NCBI RefSeq assembly: GCF_903970965.1
Contig: NZ_CAJCKW010000003.1
Location: 310,001 to 374,000 of the forward strand
Length of the DNA stretch: 64,000 nt
Reading direction: 5' to 3'
From: Aureimonas sp. ME7
GTDB lineage: Bacteria; Pseudomonadota; Alphaproteobacteria; Rhizobiales; Rhizobiaceae
The translations under genes and the position numbers were made by a program. Positions 16,717 to 26,693 of this stretch are shown one piece after another; the stretch's first letter is position 1; every line of letters starts with the position of its first letter. The notes beneath the pieces are model-generated. The model was not told where the DNA came from. It saw only the letters and a program-made list of their open reading frames with translations, and made no database searches.

Positions 16717-18488
16717 AGGCCCTGCTCCTGAAGCCAGAGTTCCAGAAGCGCCGCCTGCCAAAGCTCGGAGCCTTGGAGCGGCGTGATGTGCGAGGCGGGA
16801 TCGGCGAACAGCGTGTCGAGATAGGCCGGCTCGAACAGGCCGCGCTCGCGCGCCCGCGCCGAACCCATCGTGTCCCTCACCATGTCCAGCGTCGGGCCCG
16901 ACAGGTATTTCAGCTGCGGAACCGGGAAATAGCCCTTCTTTCGGTCGATCACCTCGTGGGGGATGACGAGGCGCGCGACGTCCTTGAGGACGCCCTTGCC
17001 GCCGCCCTTGAGCTTCTCGGACGAGGGGATGCGCGCGGCGAGCTCGGCCAGTTCGTGGTCTAGGAAGGGAACGCGCGCCTCAAGGCCCCAGGCCATGGTC
17101 ATGTTGTCGACGCGCTTGACGGGGTCGTCCACCAGCATGACCTGGCTGTCGATGCGCAGCGCCTTGGCGACGGGATCCTCTGCACCCGGCAGGGCGAAAT
17201 GGTCGCGCACGAAGGCGCCGCTGACGTCCGTCCCCGCGTGCCAGCGCGGCTGGAGTTGGCGGGAAAGCGTTTCGTGCGTGCGGTCGAAGAAGGCGCGGCG
17301 ATAGGTCTCGACGGGGTCGGCGGCGTCCGCCATCGGCGGATACCAATGGTAGCCGGCGAAGACCTCGTCCGCGCCTTGGCCGGACTGCACGACTTTGATG
17401 TGCTTGGAGACCTCGCGCGACAGGAGGTAGAAGCCGATATTGTCGTAGGAAACCATGGGCTCCGACATGGCGCGGATGGCGCCCGGCAGGTTGTCCAGAA
17501 GCTCCAAGCCCGGCACGAAGATCTTGTGATGCTTCGTGTCGTAGTGCTTCGCGACGAGATCGGAATATTCGAACTCGTTGCCGACCTCGCCGTTGGCGTC
17601 CTCGAAGCCGATCGAGAAGGTCGAGAGCCCGGTCTGGCCTGCCTCGGCTAGAAGGCCGACGATCAGCGAGGAATCGACGCCGCCCGACAGAAGCACGCCG
17701 ACCGGAACGTCGGCCACCATGCGCCGCGCCACCGCCTTGCGCAGCGCTTCGAGCACCATGTCGCGCCATTCCTCCGGCGAGCGGCGCTCGTCGCCAGCCT
17801 GGAGGCCGAAGGGCGGTGCCCAGAACGTCTCGTCGTCGAACGAGCCGTCCGGCTGGATCATCCGGGTGGTCGCGGGCGGCAGCTTCCGCACGCCCTTCAG
17901 GATGGTCAGGGGCGCGGGCACCACGGCGTGAAAGCTCATGTAGTGGTGGAGCGCGACCGGGTCGATCGCGGTATCCACCTCGCCGGATGCGACGATCGCG
18001 GGGAGCGAGGAAGCTAAGAGGAGGCGGTCCTTCGTCTGCGACAGGTAGAGCGGCTTGATGCCGAAGCGGTCGCGCGCCAGCATGACGCGGCCGGACTCGC
18101 GCTCATGGATGGCGAAGGCGAACATGCCGTGGAAGCGCTTGACGCAGTCTCGGCCCCAGGCGTGGTAGGCCTTGAGGATGACCTCCGTGTCGCCGTGCGA
18201 GAAGAAGCGGTAGCCGAGGCCCTGCAACTCCTTGCGTAGTTCGGGGTAGTTGTAGATGCAGCCGTTGAAGGCGAGCGTCAGCCCGAGTTCGGGGTCCGCC
18301 ATCGGCTGGGCGGAGTTTTCCGAAAGATCTATGATCTTGAGGCGGCGATGGCCGAAGCCGACGCGCCCACGCACGACCATGCCGGCGCCGTCCGGTCCGC
18401 GCGGGGCGAGGCACCCACCCATGGCGGCGATGCGATCGGGCGAGGCGAAACCGCCGTCGAAGCGGATTTCACCGCAGATGCCGCACAT
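16713..18488 (-). CDS. asnO: N-acetylglutaminylglutamine amidotransferase (asparagine-synthetase-like)
   Basis: A 591-residue class II glutamine amidotransferase. Cys2 (MCGICGE) is the N-terminal nucleophile of the glutaminase domain; RGPDGAG and FNGCIYNY complete that pocket. The synthetase domain carries the PP-loop LLSGGVDSSLIVG and QGADEVFAGY. It amidates N-acetylglutaminylglutamine to the final osmoprotectant NAGGN. It is first in the three-gene operon; AAGGAG precedes the ATG by 6 bases. No salt-responsive promoter is recognisable in the 135-base divergent region. Confidence 0.93.
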   Translation of the reverse strand: MCGICGEIRFDGGFASPDRIAAMGGCLAPRGPDGAGMVVRGRVGFGHRRLKIIDLSENSAQPMADPELGLTLAFNGCIYNYPELRKELQGLGYRFFSHGDTEVILKAYHAWGRDCVKRFHGMFAFAIHERESGRVMLARDRFGIKPLYLSQTKDRLLLASSLPAIVASGEVDTAIDPVALHHYMSFHAVVPAPLTILKGVRKLPPATTRMIQPDGSFDDETFWAPPFGLQAGDERRSPEEWRDMVLEALRKAVARRMVADVPVGVLLSGGVDSSLIVGLLAEAGQTGLSTFSIGFEDANGEVGNEFEYSDLVAKHYDTKHHKIFVPGLELLDNLPGAIRAMSEPMVSYDNIGFYLLSREVSKHIKVVQSGQGADEVFAGYHWYPPMADAADPVETYRRAFFDRTHETLSRQLQPRWHAGTDVSGAFVRDHFALPGAEDPVAKALRIDSQVMLVDDPVKRVDNMTMAWGLEARVPFLDHELAELAARIPSSEKLKGGGKGVLKDVARLVIPHEVIDRKKGYFPVPQLKYLSGPTLDMVRDTMGSARARERGLFEPAYLDTLFADPASHITPLQGSELWQAALLELWLQEQGL

Positions 18489-18623
18489 GGGCTCTCCTTG
18501 TCGTCAACTCTTAACGCGTTCGGTCCGTGTCCGCTTGCACATAGGTCATGATGCGCTGCGACAACCCTTTGCGTCGGCCTGAGGGCCGGTTAAGACGCGT
18601 GGACGAGCAAAGGGGGCGCGGGC

Positions 18624-19145
18624 GTGGCAAGCGACGACGAGGATGCATTGCGGCAGCGCCTGGTGCCGATTGAGACCTATCGGACCTACCGGGACGGCGA
18701 GGCCTTCGTGTCCGGCTGGCTCACCGTCGACCAGTCGATGATCGACCGCTTCGCGGATGCCACCAACGACCACCAGTTCATCCATGTGGACCCCGAACGC
18801 GCGCTGACTGAGACCCCGTTCGGGGGCACGATCGCGCACGGGTTCCTGTCCCTGTCGCTCCTGTCGACGCTCGCCTACGACGCGATGCCGGGGGTGCGAG
18901 GCACCAGGATGGGCGTGAACTACGGGTTCGACGAGGTGCGCTTCCTGACGCCGGTGAAGAGCGGCGCGCGGGTGCGCGGGCGCTTCCAGCTCGTCGCCAT
19001 CAAGGAGCGGGCGGTGAGCCTGCAGTCCACCTGGAACGCCAGCGTCGAGATCGAGGGGGCGCCCAAACCCGCCTTCGTCGCGCGCTGGATCACGCTGGCC
19101 ATTCTGGAGCCGCCGGCCGAGACGCAAGAAGGATCAGAGCGATGA
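18624..19145 (+). CDS. MaoC-family (R)-specific enoyl-CoA hydratase-like protein
   Basis: A 173-residue single hot-dog domain. The start is GTG after AAAGGGGG. The hydratase motif is clear: RFADATNDHQFIHVDPERA supplies the catalytic Asp and His, followed by FGGTIAHGFLSLSLL. It probably hydrates 2-enoyl-CoA to (R)-3-hydroxyacyl-CoA. Its stop overlaps gph as ATGA, so the two are co-translated though functionally unrelated. Confidence 0.88.
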   Translation: MASDDEDALRQRLVPIETYRTYRDGEAFVSGWLTVDQSMIDRFADATNDHQFIHVDPERALTETPFGGTIAHGFLSLSLLSTLAYDAMPGVRGTRMGVNYGFDEVRFLTPVKSGARVRGRFQLVAIKERAVSLQSTWNASVEIEGAPKPAFVARWITLAILEPPAETQEGSER

Positions 19146-19834
19146 GCGACACGAAGACTTGGCCCCGCGCCGTCCTGTTCGATCTCGACGGGACTCTGGT
19201 GGATTCGCTGCCCGACATTCATGCCGCACTGAACCAGACGCTGGAAAGCCTCGGCGAGCCGCCGTTCACGCTGGAAGCGGTCGGGCGCATGGTGGGGCAG
19301 GGGGTGCAGGTGCTGATCGGCCGGGCCTACCAGGCGCTGGACAAGGAAATCGATCCGCATACGAGGGACTCCATCGCCGAGCGGTATCTGGCGATCTATT
19401 CGGCGCGCGCCACCGAACTCACCACCCTGAATGCCGGGGCGACGGACGCGGTGCGCATCCTCGCCGAACGCGGCATCACGCTCGGCATCGTCACCAACAA
19501 GCCGGGGGCGGAAACCGCCGACATCCTCCGGCACTTCGGGCTGGCGGAGCAGATGGCGGTGGTGGTGGGCGGCGACGCGGGACCGCGCAAGAAGCCGGCG
19601 CCCGACCTCCTGATCCACGCCTGCCGCGAGATCGGCATTGAGCCGGCAGAAGCGCTCTTCGTCGGCGATTCGGAAAACGACGTCGAGGCGGCGCAGGCCG
19701 CCGGGATGCCGGTCGTCGCCATGCGCGGCGGCTATACCGCGACGGGCGTCGAAGGGCTCGGGGCCGACCTCGTGCTCAATCGGCTGGACGAGATCCCGGA
19801 TCGTCTGGCCGAACTCGGGCCCCGTTCGCCCTGA
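19142..19834 (+). CDS. gph: Phosphoglycolate phosphatase, HAD family
   Basis: A 230-residue HAD hydrolase with motif I DLDGTLVDS (nucleophile and acid Asp), motif II TNK, motif III Lys in GPRKKPAPD and motif IV VGDSENDVEAA. The helical cap and length match Gph, which removes phosphate from 2-phosphoglycolate formed by DNA repair. Overlap with the MaoC gene is ATGA. Related pyrophosphatase-like HAD enzymes are the alternative. Confidence 0.88.
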   Translation: MSDTKTWPRAVLFDLDGTLVDSLPDIHAALNQTLESLGEPPFTLEAVGRMVGQGVQVLIGRAYQALDKEIDPHTRDSIAERYLAIYSARATELTTLNAGATDAVRILAERGITLGIVTNKPGAETADILRHFGLAEQMAVVVGGDAGPRKKPAPDLLIHACREIGIEPAEALFVGDSENDVEAAQAAGMPVVAMRGGYTATGVEGLGADLVLNRLDEIPDRLAELGPRSP

Positions 19835-19839
19835 CCCTT

Positions 19840-20097
19840 TCAGAAGTCGATCTTGCGCGGCACGTAGCCGCCGCGCTGGACGATGGAGGCGATGGCGAGC
19901 TGCTCGCGCAGGGGCTTGGCGAGAATTGGCAGGACGCGACGCTCGAACGTGTCGCGTTCCATCGGATCGAGCGAGCCGAGACCGTGCGCGGCCACCTGTT
20001 CGGCGACGCGTTGCTCCTGCGAACCCGCTTTCAGAAGCTTGGCTTCCACCACTTCCCGGATCAAGGCACTCAGCTCCGGGTCCACGTTACTCGTCAT
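19840..20097 (-). CDS. Small hypothetical protein (85 aa)
   Basis: An 85-residue mostly helical, charged protein (LSALIREVVEAKLLKAGSQ, then GSLDPMERDTFERRVLPIL) with no signal or membrane segment. ATG at 20097 has AGGG about 12 bases upstream; a longer form is open but its extension looks non-coding. It is convergent with gph, 5 bases apart. Family not recognised. Confidence 0.6.
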   Translation of the reverse strand: MTSNVDPELSALIREVVEAKLLKAGSQEQRVAEQVAAHGLGSLDPMERDTFERRVLPILAKPLREQLAIASIVQRGGYVPRKIDF

Positions 20098-20261
20098 CGT
20101 CCACGCCCTGCACTTCTCGACCGGGAGGTAGGCGCAGACTGCGGCGATGTCGAGATGGAAAGAACGCGCGCGCATGCGTGCGAAAGTTCGCCGCAAGGCC
20201 GGAGCCTACCTGCGCGATCGGGGGTTGAGCGGGGGACCCAACCCACGATCGGAGCGATCCC

Positions 20262-20513
20262 ATGAGCCAGACCCCCCTTTCCGACCACGGCCTGTCCATC
20301 CTCGTCTTTGCCGCCTACCACTCGCTCGTCAGCGGCAAGACCGTGACGCGCGTCGTTCTCGACGACGGCAAGGGCCACAAGGCCGATGGCGAGGGCGTCG
20401 AGGAACTGGAGGCAGCGGGCCTTCTGGATCCCGAAGGCGAGCGCGGCGCGCTGACGGAAGCCGGCCGAGCGAAGCTTTCCGCCCTGATCGACACCCTGCG
20501 CCAAGCTGCCTGA
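20262..20513 (+). CDS. Small hypothetical protein, possible winged-helix-like (83 aa)
   Basis: An 83-residue soluble protein: DHGLSILVFAAYHSLVSGKT, a beta-like VTRVVLDDGKGHKAD stretch, then EELEAAGLLDPEGERGALTEAGRAKL. The last part resembles the recognition-helix and wing region of small winged-helix proteins (a leucine- and glycine-turn with TEAGR). DNA binding is conjecture. It ends 12 bases from dctD, convergently. Confidence 0.6.
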   Translation: MSQTPLSDHGLSILVFAAYHSLVSGKTVTRVVLDDGKGHKADGEGVEELEAAGLLDPEGERGALTEAGRAKLSALIDTLRQAA

Positions 20514-20524
20514 GCCAAGCGAGG

Positions 20525-21877
20525 TCAGCTGCCGGGAACGAAGTCCCGGCGGCTGATGCGGTGGCGCTGGAGCTTGTCGTAGAAGGTCTTGCGCGGAATG
20601 CTCAAGACCTCCAGCGTGCGCCGTACGTCGCCGCCGTTCTCCCCCAGCACCTCGCGGATCGTCTCGGCCTCGAACCGCTCCACGCGCTCGCGCAGCGAGC
20701 GAGGCACGTCGTCGTCCCCTCCCACCGCCACTATTTCCTCCGCTTCGAGGCCGAGCGCCATCCGTTCGGCGAAATGGGCGAGTTCCCTGACGTTTCCCGG
20801 CCAGTCGTGAGTCTGGAGATGGTGGAGGAGCGGGGCGGTCAGTTCCGGCGGCTCGCGCCGGAAGCGCTCGGCCGCCCGGCCGAGGAAGTAGGAAAACAGA
20901 AGCGCGATGTCCGGACCGCGCTCGCGCAGAGGGGGAATGCGCACGGTGACGACGTTCAGCCGGTAGAACAGGTCTTCGCGGAAGTAAGCGCGCGCCTCGG
21001 CCGAGCCGAGGTCCACCTTGGCGGCGGCGACGACGCGAAGGTCCACCGGGCGGCGCTCGTTGGTGCCGAGCGGCTCGACCTCGCGCGTTTCGAGAACGCG
21101 CAGGAGCTTCACCTGCAGCGCCGGCGGCATGGATTCGATCTCGTCCAGGAAGAGCGTGCCGCCGCCCGAATGCTCGATGCGCCCGACCCGTCGCTTGGCG
21201 GCGCCCGTGAAGGCGCCGGCCTCGTGGCCGAAGAGTTCGCTCTCGATCACCGCCTCCGGCAGGGCACCGCAGTTCAGCGCCACGAACGGGCGCGCTCCTC
21301 GGCGGCTCCACTGATGCAGCGCGCTTGCCACGACCTCCTTGCCGGAGCCCGTTTCGCCCTCCACCAGAACATCGACGTCCGCATCCGCGATCTGGCGCAG
21401 GGTGCGGCGCAGGCGCGACATCGCGGGACTGTCGCCGATGAGCGGAAGATCGCTCTCGCCCACCGACGCCAAGGCGCGCAGCCGTCGGTTTTCGAGGACG
21501 AGGCGCCGCTTTTCGCCCGCCCGGGCGATGCTCTGGAGGAGCCGATCCACCGGATAGGGCTTGGCGATGAAGTCGTAGGCGCCCTCGCGCAGGGCTTCCA
21601 CCGCCATGGCGATGTCGCCGTGACCGGTCACGAGGATGACGGGCAGGTCCGCGTCGATGCGCTGCACGGCGCGGAAAAGGTCGAACCCGTCCATGCCCGG
21701 CATACGGATGTCGGTGACGACGACGCCCTCGAAGCCCGCATCAACCGCATCGAGGGCGGAACGCGCGTCGGCGAAGGGGCGGGGATCGAGCCCGGCCAGG
21801 AGCAGCGACTGCGCGTTGGCTTCGCGCAAATCCGCATCGTCGTCGACGAAGACGACGGGGAAACCGGCGGCCGTCAT
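20525..21877 (-). CDS. dctD: C4-dicarboxylate transport response regulator, sigma-54 activator
   Basis: A 450-residue NtrC-type activator. The receiver domain has Asp56 in [10 protein letters not shown]. The AAA+ domain has Walker A GETGSGKE, the sigma-54-contacting GAFTGA loop, Walker [12 protein letters not shown] and [15 protein letters not shown]. The C-terminal Fis-type helix-turn-helix ends [17 protein letters not shown]. The ATG at 21877 overlaps the dctB stop (ATGA). It should activate dctA from the two upstream sites found at 23698-23745. Confidence 0.95.
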   Translation of the reverse strand: MTAAGFPVVFVDDDADLREANAQSLLLAGLDPRPFADARSALDAVDAGFEGVVVTDIRMPGMDGFDLFRAVQRIDADLPVILVTGHGDIAMAVEALREGAYDFIAKPYPVDRLLQSIARAGEKRRLVLENRRLRALASVGESDLPLIGDSPAMSRLRRTLRQIADADVDVLVEGETGSGKEVVASALHQWSRRGARPFVALNCGALPEAVIESELFGHEAGAFTGAAKRRVGRIEHSGGGTLFLDEIESMPPALQVKLLRVLETREVEPLGTNERRPVDLRVVAAAKVDLGSAEARAYFREDLFYRLNVVTVRIPPLRERGPDIALLFSYFLGRAAERFRREPPELTAPLLHHLQTHDWPGNVRELAHFAERMALGLEAEEIVAVGGDDDVPRSLRERVERFEAETIREVLGENGGDVRRTLEVLSIPRKTFYDKLQRHRISRRDFVPGS

Positions 21878-23694
21878 GCGCCGGCCCTCAGGCGAAGGGT
21901 AAACACAGCGCCTCCTTCCGGATCGTTGCGGGCGGCAAGCGAGCCGCCCCATTCGGTGATGATGTCCTTGGCGATGACGAGGCCGAGCCCCAGCCCGCGC
22001 GCCTTGGAGGTGGAAAACGGCGTGAACAGCGTTGCCAAGCGATCGGGCGCGATGCCGGGACCGCCGTCGCGCACGTCCAGGCGGACCATGCCGTCCTCCT
22101 TCGCGGCCTCGATGCGGATGCGCCCGTCCATTCGGCCCTCCTGCGCTTCCAGCCCGTTCTGGACGAGGATCACGAGAACCTGTTCGAGGCGCAGCCGTTC
22201 GGCCGATACGAAGAGATCGGAAAGGTCGGTGCCGCGATCGATCGCGATGCCGGCAGCCTGCAACCGTCCCTGAAGCACCATAGCCGCTCCGTCCACGGCG
22301 TCGGACAGGCGAACCGGGGCGAGTTCTCCGGTGCCGCGCCGTGCATGGCCCTTCAACGTATCGGTGATGCGGCCGATGCGCTCCGTCAGGCCGACCACGA
22401 GTTGGAGGTTGCGCCGGGTGCTCGTTTCGTCCGCCCGGTCGAGGAAGCGCTCGGCGTTTTCGGCATAGGTGCGGATGGCGGCGACGGGCTGGTTGATCTC
22501 GTGGGCGACGCCCGCGGTGATCTGGCCGAGCGAAGCCAGCCGGTTGGCCTGCTCCAGCTCGCGGCGCAGCGTGTCGGCGCGTTCCTCGGCGGCCCGGCGT
22601 GTCCGGTTCTCGTCCTGGAGGCGCAGGTTGGCGTCGCGCAGCTCCCGCGTGCGGGCAAGGACGCGGCGTTCGAGTTCGGCGGAAGCGGCCTCAAGGCTCA
22701 GCCGCCGCGCCCGGATGCGGCGGGTGCGGCGGGCGGCCAGGAACCCGAGGGTGGCGAGCACCGACGCCAGGGATAGCGCCTGCAGCCGCGCGCCGAGCAT
22801 CGCGCCCTCGATCGCGGCGTCGGCCGGGATCCAGAGATGGACCGTCCATCGCAGCACCGGATCGTCGAACACGCGCTCGGCGGCGACGAAGCTTTGCGCG
22901 TCACCCGTGTCGGCGGCGCTCGTCAGGCCGCCGTCGTTCCGAAGGCCGATCGGCGTCAGGGGGGCGGCGCCGAACTGAAGGCTGTCGCGGATGCTGGCGA
23001 TGCGGTCCGGCCGAACGGGGCCAAGCGTGCGATAGCGCCAATCCGGCCGGCTGGTCGCCAGGATGATGCCTTCCTCGTCGCTGACGAAGACGGTGTTGCC
23101 ACTGGTCACCCAGTCCCCTTCCACCCCGCCGAGTTCGACCTTGAGAACCACGACGCCGAGCGGTCGACCACCGGCATCCACCCGCCGCGTCAGGTAGAGG
23201 CCCGGCCGCTGGCTGACCGTGCCCAGCGCGTATTGTGCGCCTTCTCCGCGCTCCATCGCTTCGCGGAAATAGGGTCGGAAGCCGTAGTCGCTTCCAACGA
23301 AACTCGTCGGCTCGTCGTAGTTGCTGGCGGCGATGGTGAGCCCGGTCGTGTCCAGGAGATAGAGAACGGTCGCGCCTGTCGTGGCGCGCAACTGTTCCAG
23401 CCGGGCGTTGACGTGATCGACGCGGGGTGGAGTCGGGTCGGCGAGGACGCTGCGGATGTCGGGGTCTTCGGCCAGCACCGCCGGCACCGATCGCTGCTTG
23501 TCCACTTCGCTGCGCAGGACCGAGACTGCCAGGGGAAGTGCGGTTCGGGCACGTTCGTCGAGCGCTGCCAGCCCTGAGCGAAGGCCCCATTCCCCCGAGA
23601 GATGCCAGGCCGCAAGGCATACGAACGCCAGCGCGAGCACTGCGGCGGGGCGCCACGAGCGCGATACGACGGTGGGACGGATGTCGTGGTGCAT
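21874..23694 (-). CDS. dctB: C4-dicarboxylate sensor histidine kinase
   Basis: A 606-residue membrane kinase. Two transmembrane helices ([15 protein letters not shown] near the N-terminus, and [13 protein letters not shown] after about 300 residues) flank a periplasmic double-PAS (dCache-like) sensor. A coiled coil leads to the phospho-acceptor [16 protein letters not shown], then an HATPase with GGPGIAP and [11 protein letters not shown] chose ATG 23694: it has a poor ribosome site, but an upstream ATG (23781) would place both DctD boxes inside coding sequence. Partner of DctD. Confidence 0.93.
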   Translation of the reverse strand: MHHDIRPTVVSRSWRPAAVLALAFVCLAAWHLSGEWGLRSGLAALDERARTALPLAVSVLRSEVDKQRSVPAVLAEDPDIRSVLADPTPPRVDHVNARLEQLRATTGATVLYLLDTTGLTIAASNYDEPTSFVGSDYGFRPYFREAMERGEGAQYALGTVSQRPGLYLTRRVDAGGRPLGVVVLKVELGGVEGDWVTSGNTVFVSDEEGIILATSRPDWRYRTLGPVRPDRIASIRDSLQFGAAPLTPIGLRNDGGLTSAADTGDAQSFVAAERVFDDPVLRWTVHLWIPADAAIEGAMLGARLQALSLASVLATLGFLAARRTRRIRARRLSLEAASAELERRVLARTRELRDANLRLQDENRTRRAAEERADTLRRELEQANRLASLGQITAGVAHEINQPVAAIRTYAENAERFLDRADETSTRRNLQLVVGLTERIGRITDTLKGHARRGTGELAPVRLSDAVDGAAMVLQGRLQAAGIAIDRGTDLSDLFVSAERLRLEQVLVILVQNGLEAQEGRMDGRIRIEAAKEDGMVRLDVRDGGPGIAPDRLATLFTPFSTSKARGLGLGLVIAKDIITEWGGSLAARNDPEGGAVFTLRLRAGA

Positions 23695-23697
23695 GGT

Positions 23698-23713
23698 GTG
23701 CGGAATATCGCAC
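23698..23713. promoter_or_regulatory. Upstream activator site 1 (DctD box)
   Basis: Inverted repeat GTGCG (23698-23702), 6-nt spacer GAATAT, CGCAC (23709-23713), matching the rhizobial DctD-binding pattern. It lies immediately before the dctB start and about 140 bases before the predicted dctA transcription start. Its partner at 23730-23745 is centred 32 bp away, about three helical turns. Confidence 0.8.
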
Positions 23714-23729
23714 TTCGACCATACGATGC

Positions 23730-23745
23730 GAGCGGAATTTCGCTC
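23730..23745. promoter_or_regulatory. Upstream activator site 2 (DctD box)
   Basis: Inverted repeat GAGCG (23730-23734), spacer GAATTT, CGCTC (23741-23745). The spacer resembles that of site 1 (GAATWT) and the arms differ at one position. It is centred about 108 bases upstream of the predicted dctA transcription start. Paired sites on the same helix face would let two DctD dimers bind cooperatively. Confidence 0.75.
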
Positions 23746-23819
23746 AGTTCGAGCCCGATACCGTCCCAGGCTCTTTTTCATGAGCCCTGCGCCACGGGAA
23801 TGGCAGCCCTGCCGCAGAC

Positions 23820-23835
23820 TGGCACGCCGTTTGCT
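23820..23835 (+). promoter_or_regulatory. Sigma-54 promoter of dctA
   Basis: TGGCACG, CCGT, TTGCT is a near-perfect -24/-12 element, with GG at 23821-23822 and GC at 23833-23834. Transcription should start near 23846, about 66 bases before the dctA ATG. Such promoters are strictly activator dependent, consistent with the DctB/DctD pair encoded divergently. Confidence 0.93.
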
Positions 23836-23911
23836 TGAACTCATGTGAAAGCCTCCACGATGCCGCTTCGAAGCATCGACCGGGAGGCCTCAAGCGCATG
23901 GGAGGCGCATC

Positions 23912-25261
23912 ATGGCATCCATTCCGGTGACCCGGCCGACGCCGGCCAAGACCAAACCGCTCTATGCCCAACTCTACGTTCAGGTTCTGGTGGCGATCAC
24001 CGCCGGCATCCTGATCGGGCACTTCTATCCGAGCTTCGGCGAAAGCCTGAAGCCGCTGGGCGACGCTTTCATCAAGCTGGTGAAGATGATCATCGCCCCG
24101 GTGATCTTCCTCACGGTCGCCACCGGCATCGCCGGCATGAGCGACATGAAGAAGGTCGGGCGCGTCGCCGGCAAGGCCATGCTCTACTTCCTGTGCTTCT
24201 CGACGCTCGCACTCGTCGTCGGTCTCATCGTCGGCAACCTCGTGCAACCGGGCGCAGGGCTCAACATCGATCCCGCTTCGCTGGATGCGTCGGCGGTGGC
24301 GAACTACGCCGAAAAGGCCCACGAACAGACGATCACGGGCTTCCTGCAGAACATCATCCCGACGACGATCGTCGGCGCCTTCTCGTCGGGCGACATTCTC
24401 CAGGTCCTGTTCTTCTCCGTCCTGTTCGGCATCGCGCTCGGCATGGTCGGCGAGAAGGGCGCGCCGGTCCTCAACTTCCTGCAGGCCGTTTCGGCCCCGA
24501 TGTTCACGCTGGTCGGTATCTTGATGAAGGCGGCTCCGATCGGCGCCTTCGGCGCCATGGCCTTCACCATCGGCAAGTACGGCATCGGCTCGGTTGCCAA
24601 TCTCGCCATGCTGGTCGGCACCTTCTACCTGACCTCGATCATCTTCGTGGTGGTCGTGCTCGGCGCCGTGTGCCGCTACAACGGCTTCTCGATCTTTGCC
24701 CTCATCCGCTACATCAAGGAGGAGCTTCTCCTCGTGCTGGGCACCTCGTCCTCCGAGGCGGCGCTGCCGAGCCTGATGGAGAAGATGGAGGCGGCCGGCG
24801 CCAAGAAGTCGGTCGTCGGCCTCGTGATCCCGACCGGCTACTCGTTCAATCTCGACGGCACCAACATCTACATGACGCTCGCCGCGCTCTTCATCGCGCA
24901 GGCGACCGGCATCGACCTGTCGCTGACGGATCAGGTGCTGCTTCTGCTGGTCGCCATGCTCTCGTCCAAGGGCGCGGCCGGCATCACGGGCGCGGGCTTC
25001 ATCACGCTGGCGGCGACGCTGTCGGTGGTGCCCTCCGTTCCGGTGGCCGGCATGGCGCTGATCCTCGGCATCGACCGCTTCATGTCGGAATGCCGGGCGC
25101 TGACCAACCTCGTCGGCAATGCCGTCGCAACGCTGGTCGTGGCGCGCTGGGAGAACGAGCTCGACACCGAGCGACTCCATGCGGCGCTGGCCGGGGAGAT
25201 CAAGCCGGTCGGCCCCGCGACCGAGCTGACGGGAACGGTGAACCCGGTTCCGGCCGAGTGA
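23912..25261 (+). CDS. dctA: C4-dicarboxylate transporter
   Basis: A 449-residue DAACS-family symporter with GGGAGG upstream of the ATG. Family motifs: [20 protein letters not shown] near the N-terminus, the serine-rich tip [17 protein letters not shown], and the substrate-site [19 protein letters not shown], followed by [13 protein letters not shown]. It imports succinate, fumarate and malate with protons. It is controlled by the sigma-54 promoter and DctD boxes upstream; a strong terminator follows. Confidence 0.96.
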   Translation: MASIPVTRPTPAKTKPLYAQLYVQVLVAITAGILIGHFYPSFGESLKPLGDAFIKLVKMIIAPVIFLTVATGIAGMSDMKKVGRVAGKAMLYFLCFSTLALVVGLIVGNLVQPGAGLNIDPASLDASAVANYAEKAHEQTITGFLQNIIPTTIVGAFSSGDILQVLFFSVLFGIALGMVGEKGAPVLNFLQAVSAPMFTLVGILMKAAPIGAFGAMAFTIGKYGIGSVANLAMLVGTFYLTSIIFVVVVLGAVCRYNGFSIFALIRYIKEELLLVLGTSSSEAALPSLMEKMEAAGAKKSVVGLVIPTGYSFNLDGTNIYMTLAALFIAQATGIDLSLTDQVLLLLVAMLSSKGAAGITGAGFITLAATLSVVPSVPVAGMALILGIDRFMSECRALTNLVGNAVATLVVARWENELDTERLHAALAGEIKPVGPATELTGTVNPVPAE

Positions 25262-25285
25262 TCCAACCTTGTCGATGAATGGAAG

Positions 25286-25322
25286 AAGGCCCGCTTCCCG
25301 AGCGATCGGAGCGGGCCTTTTT
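25286..25322 (+). terminator. Intrinsic terminator after dctA
   Basis: AAGGCCCGCT (25286-25295) pairs with AGCGGGCCTT (25310-25319) around a 14-nt loop, followed by a run of T. It sits between dctA and the convergent PilZ gene, so it may also serve the minus strand. Confidence 0.9.
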
Positions 25323-25339
25323 CGTATGAGACTGGGCGC

Positions 25340-25672
25340 TCAGGCGCCCACGGCGTAGAAGCGCCCGGCGATGCGATGCCGCTCGGCCTGGCCGGGACGC
25401 TCGGGCGCGGCGTCGACGCACAGGCCGAGTTCGGCCCCGCGCGCCCACACGATGCGGGCCGGCCAGCGCAGTGCCTCCACCTCGTCGTAGAGGAACAGGT
25501 GCTCGGGCAGGAGCCGCTCGACCGGCGCGAAGGCGCGCACGCGCGCCCCCTCGCGCGAGCGCTCGACGAGGGCGCAGTCGCACAGGAAGCGGCCGGCTTC
25601 CCCCATCAGCTTGGCGGGGCGAAGCCGCGTCGCCCTCCGTTGCGCTCTGCGCCGCTCCGATCCCATCGCCAT
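25340..25672 (-). CDS. PilZ-domain protein (cyclic-di-GMP binding candidate)
   Basis: A 110-residue single-domain protein. The N-terminal RRRAQRRATR resembles the RxxxR cyclic-di-GMP loop of PilZ. It is followed by CDCALVERSREGARVR, where the D/NxSxxG motif appears in degenerate form, and by LFLYDE and ARIVWARGAELGLCV strands. Binding is plausible but uncertain because the second motif is not canonical. Two adjacent ATG codons are possible starts. Confidence 0.72.
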   Translation of the reverse strand: MAMGSERRRAQRRATRLRPAKLMGEAGRFLCDCALVERSREGARVRAFAPVERLLPEHLFLYDEVEALRWPARIVWARGAELGLCVDAAPERPGQAERHRIAGRFYAVGA

Positions 25673-25797
25673 CGCCCTTCCGCCCGTGTTTACCGCTCCC
25701 TAACCCTACCGCGCGGAAGGCGTGTTGCGAGGTTCGACTTCCAATCTTCGTTAACGGGCGCGGCGCATCGTTCGGGCTTCATGCAAGGAGCCCTGCG

Positions 25798-26298
25798 ATG
25801 ACCAGCCTCGCGTCTCACCCGATCGCGTCCCCGACGCTCGGCCCCCGCCCGTCGCGTTTCGGCCGGGCGAGCGAGTGGAGCCTGGCGGACTGGCTGGTCG
25901 GTACGACCTCGGTGATGCTGGCGATCGGCTCGGCGGGCTTCTTCGTCGTGTCCTACGTGATCTCGATCCAGTCGCCGGACTATTTCCAGAACGCGGCGCT
26001 TTCGCGCATTCCACCCAAGCTCGACCAGATCCAGACCGGCTCGGTGGGAGATCCGCCGGACGCCATGCCGGCGCCCGTGGTGGTGCGCGTGCCCGAGCCG
26101 ACCGCGTCGGACTATCAGATCGTGATGATCTTCCAGGACGAGGCGCTGCTTGCGACGCGCGACGAGCTCGTGCGGGTCAAGGTCGGATCGGTGGTGCCGG
26201 GGCTCGGCGCCATCCAGTCGATCGACGGGTCCTCGCTCGGCGGCACCGTGGCGGCCGACAAGGCGACGCTGCGCAGCGCCACCGCGCCCGGCAGCTGA
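25798..26298 (+). CDS. Membrane-anchored hypothetical protein (166 aa)
   Basis: ATG at 25798 follows AAGGAG. Residues about 30-60 form a single membrane helix (LVGTTSVMLAIGSAGFFVVSY). The rest is presumably periplasmic: an acidic/Pro region, then IVMIFQDEALLATRDELVRV and VKVGSVVPGLGAIQSID, which look like a short beta domain. It resembles small rhizobial conserved proteins of unknown role. The reading frame is open upstream but without coding character. Confidence 0.7.
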   Translation: MTSLASHPIASPTLGPRPSRFGRASEWSLADWLVGTTSVMLAIGSAGFFVVSYVISIQSPDYFQNAALSRIPPKLDQIQTGSVGDPPDAMPAPVVVRVPEPTASDYQIVMIFQDEALLATRDELVRVKVGSVVPGLGAIQSIDGSSLGGTVAADKATLRSATAPGS

Positions 26299-26305
26299 GG
26301 CGGCT

Positions 26306-26623
26306 TCAGGCGGACTTCTTGTCCAGGAGAAGCTGACCCTCCTTCTGGATCTTGCCGGTGAGCTTGCCCGCGAGCGAGGCGAGGAAGCCGGGCAGGTCCA
26401 GCTCGACATGAACGTGGTCGTCCAGGATGTCGAGCCGACCGACGATCGACTGGCCCATCATGCGGGCGCGAAAGTCGAGGCGGTCGCCGGACCATTCGTC
26501 GTCGAACTTCAGCATGCCCCCGACCGCTTCGCTGCGGATGCGCCCGAACCCGTCGGCGATCCGCTGGCGGGCGGCTTCGCGCGTCAGCTTGTGGGGAATG
26601 TCGACCTTGACGGTCTCGGCCAT
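26306..26623 (-). CDS. Polyhydroxyalkanoic acid system family protein
   Basis: A 105-residue protein matching the small PHA-granule-region family: VDIPHKLTREAARQRIADG, then WSGDRLDFRARMMGQSIVGRL and LDLPGFLASLAGKLTGKIQ. GAGGAG precedes the ATG at 26623. Members are often found near poly-hydroxyalkanoate genes; none is seen here. It is convergent with the 166-residue membrane protein gene, 8 bases apart. Confidence 0.85.
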   Translation of the reverse strand: MAETVKVDIPHKLTREAARQRIADGFGRIRSEAVGGMLKFDDEWSGDRLDFRARMMGQSIVGRLDILDDHVHVELDLPGFLASLAGKLTGKIQKEGQLLLDKKSA

Positions 26624-26693
26624 GCGCCTCGTCTCCTCTGCGGTATCGCCTTCGCATATGGCGAGGCGGGGGACGGAGGGCAACGCCGAACGC

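Noticed and set aside
20147-22273. A 708-codon plus-strand frame across dctD and dctB
   Set aside because: Antisense shadow of dctD/dctB, which have all catalytic motifs.
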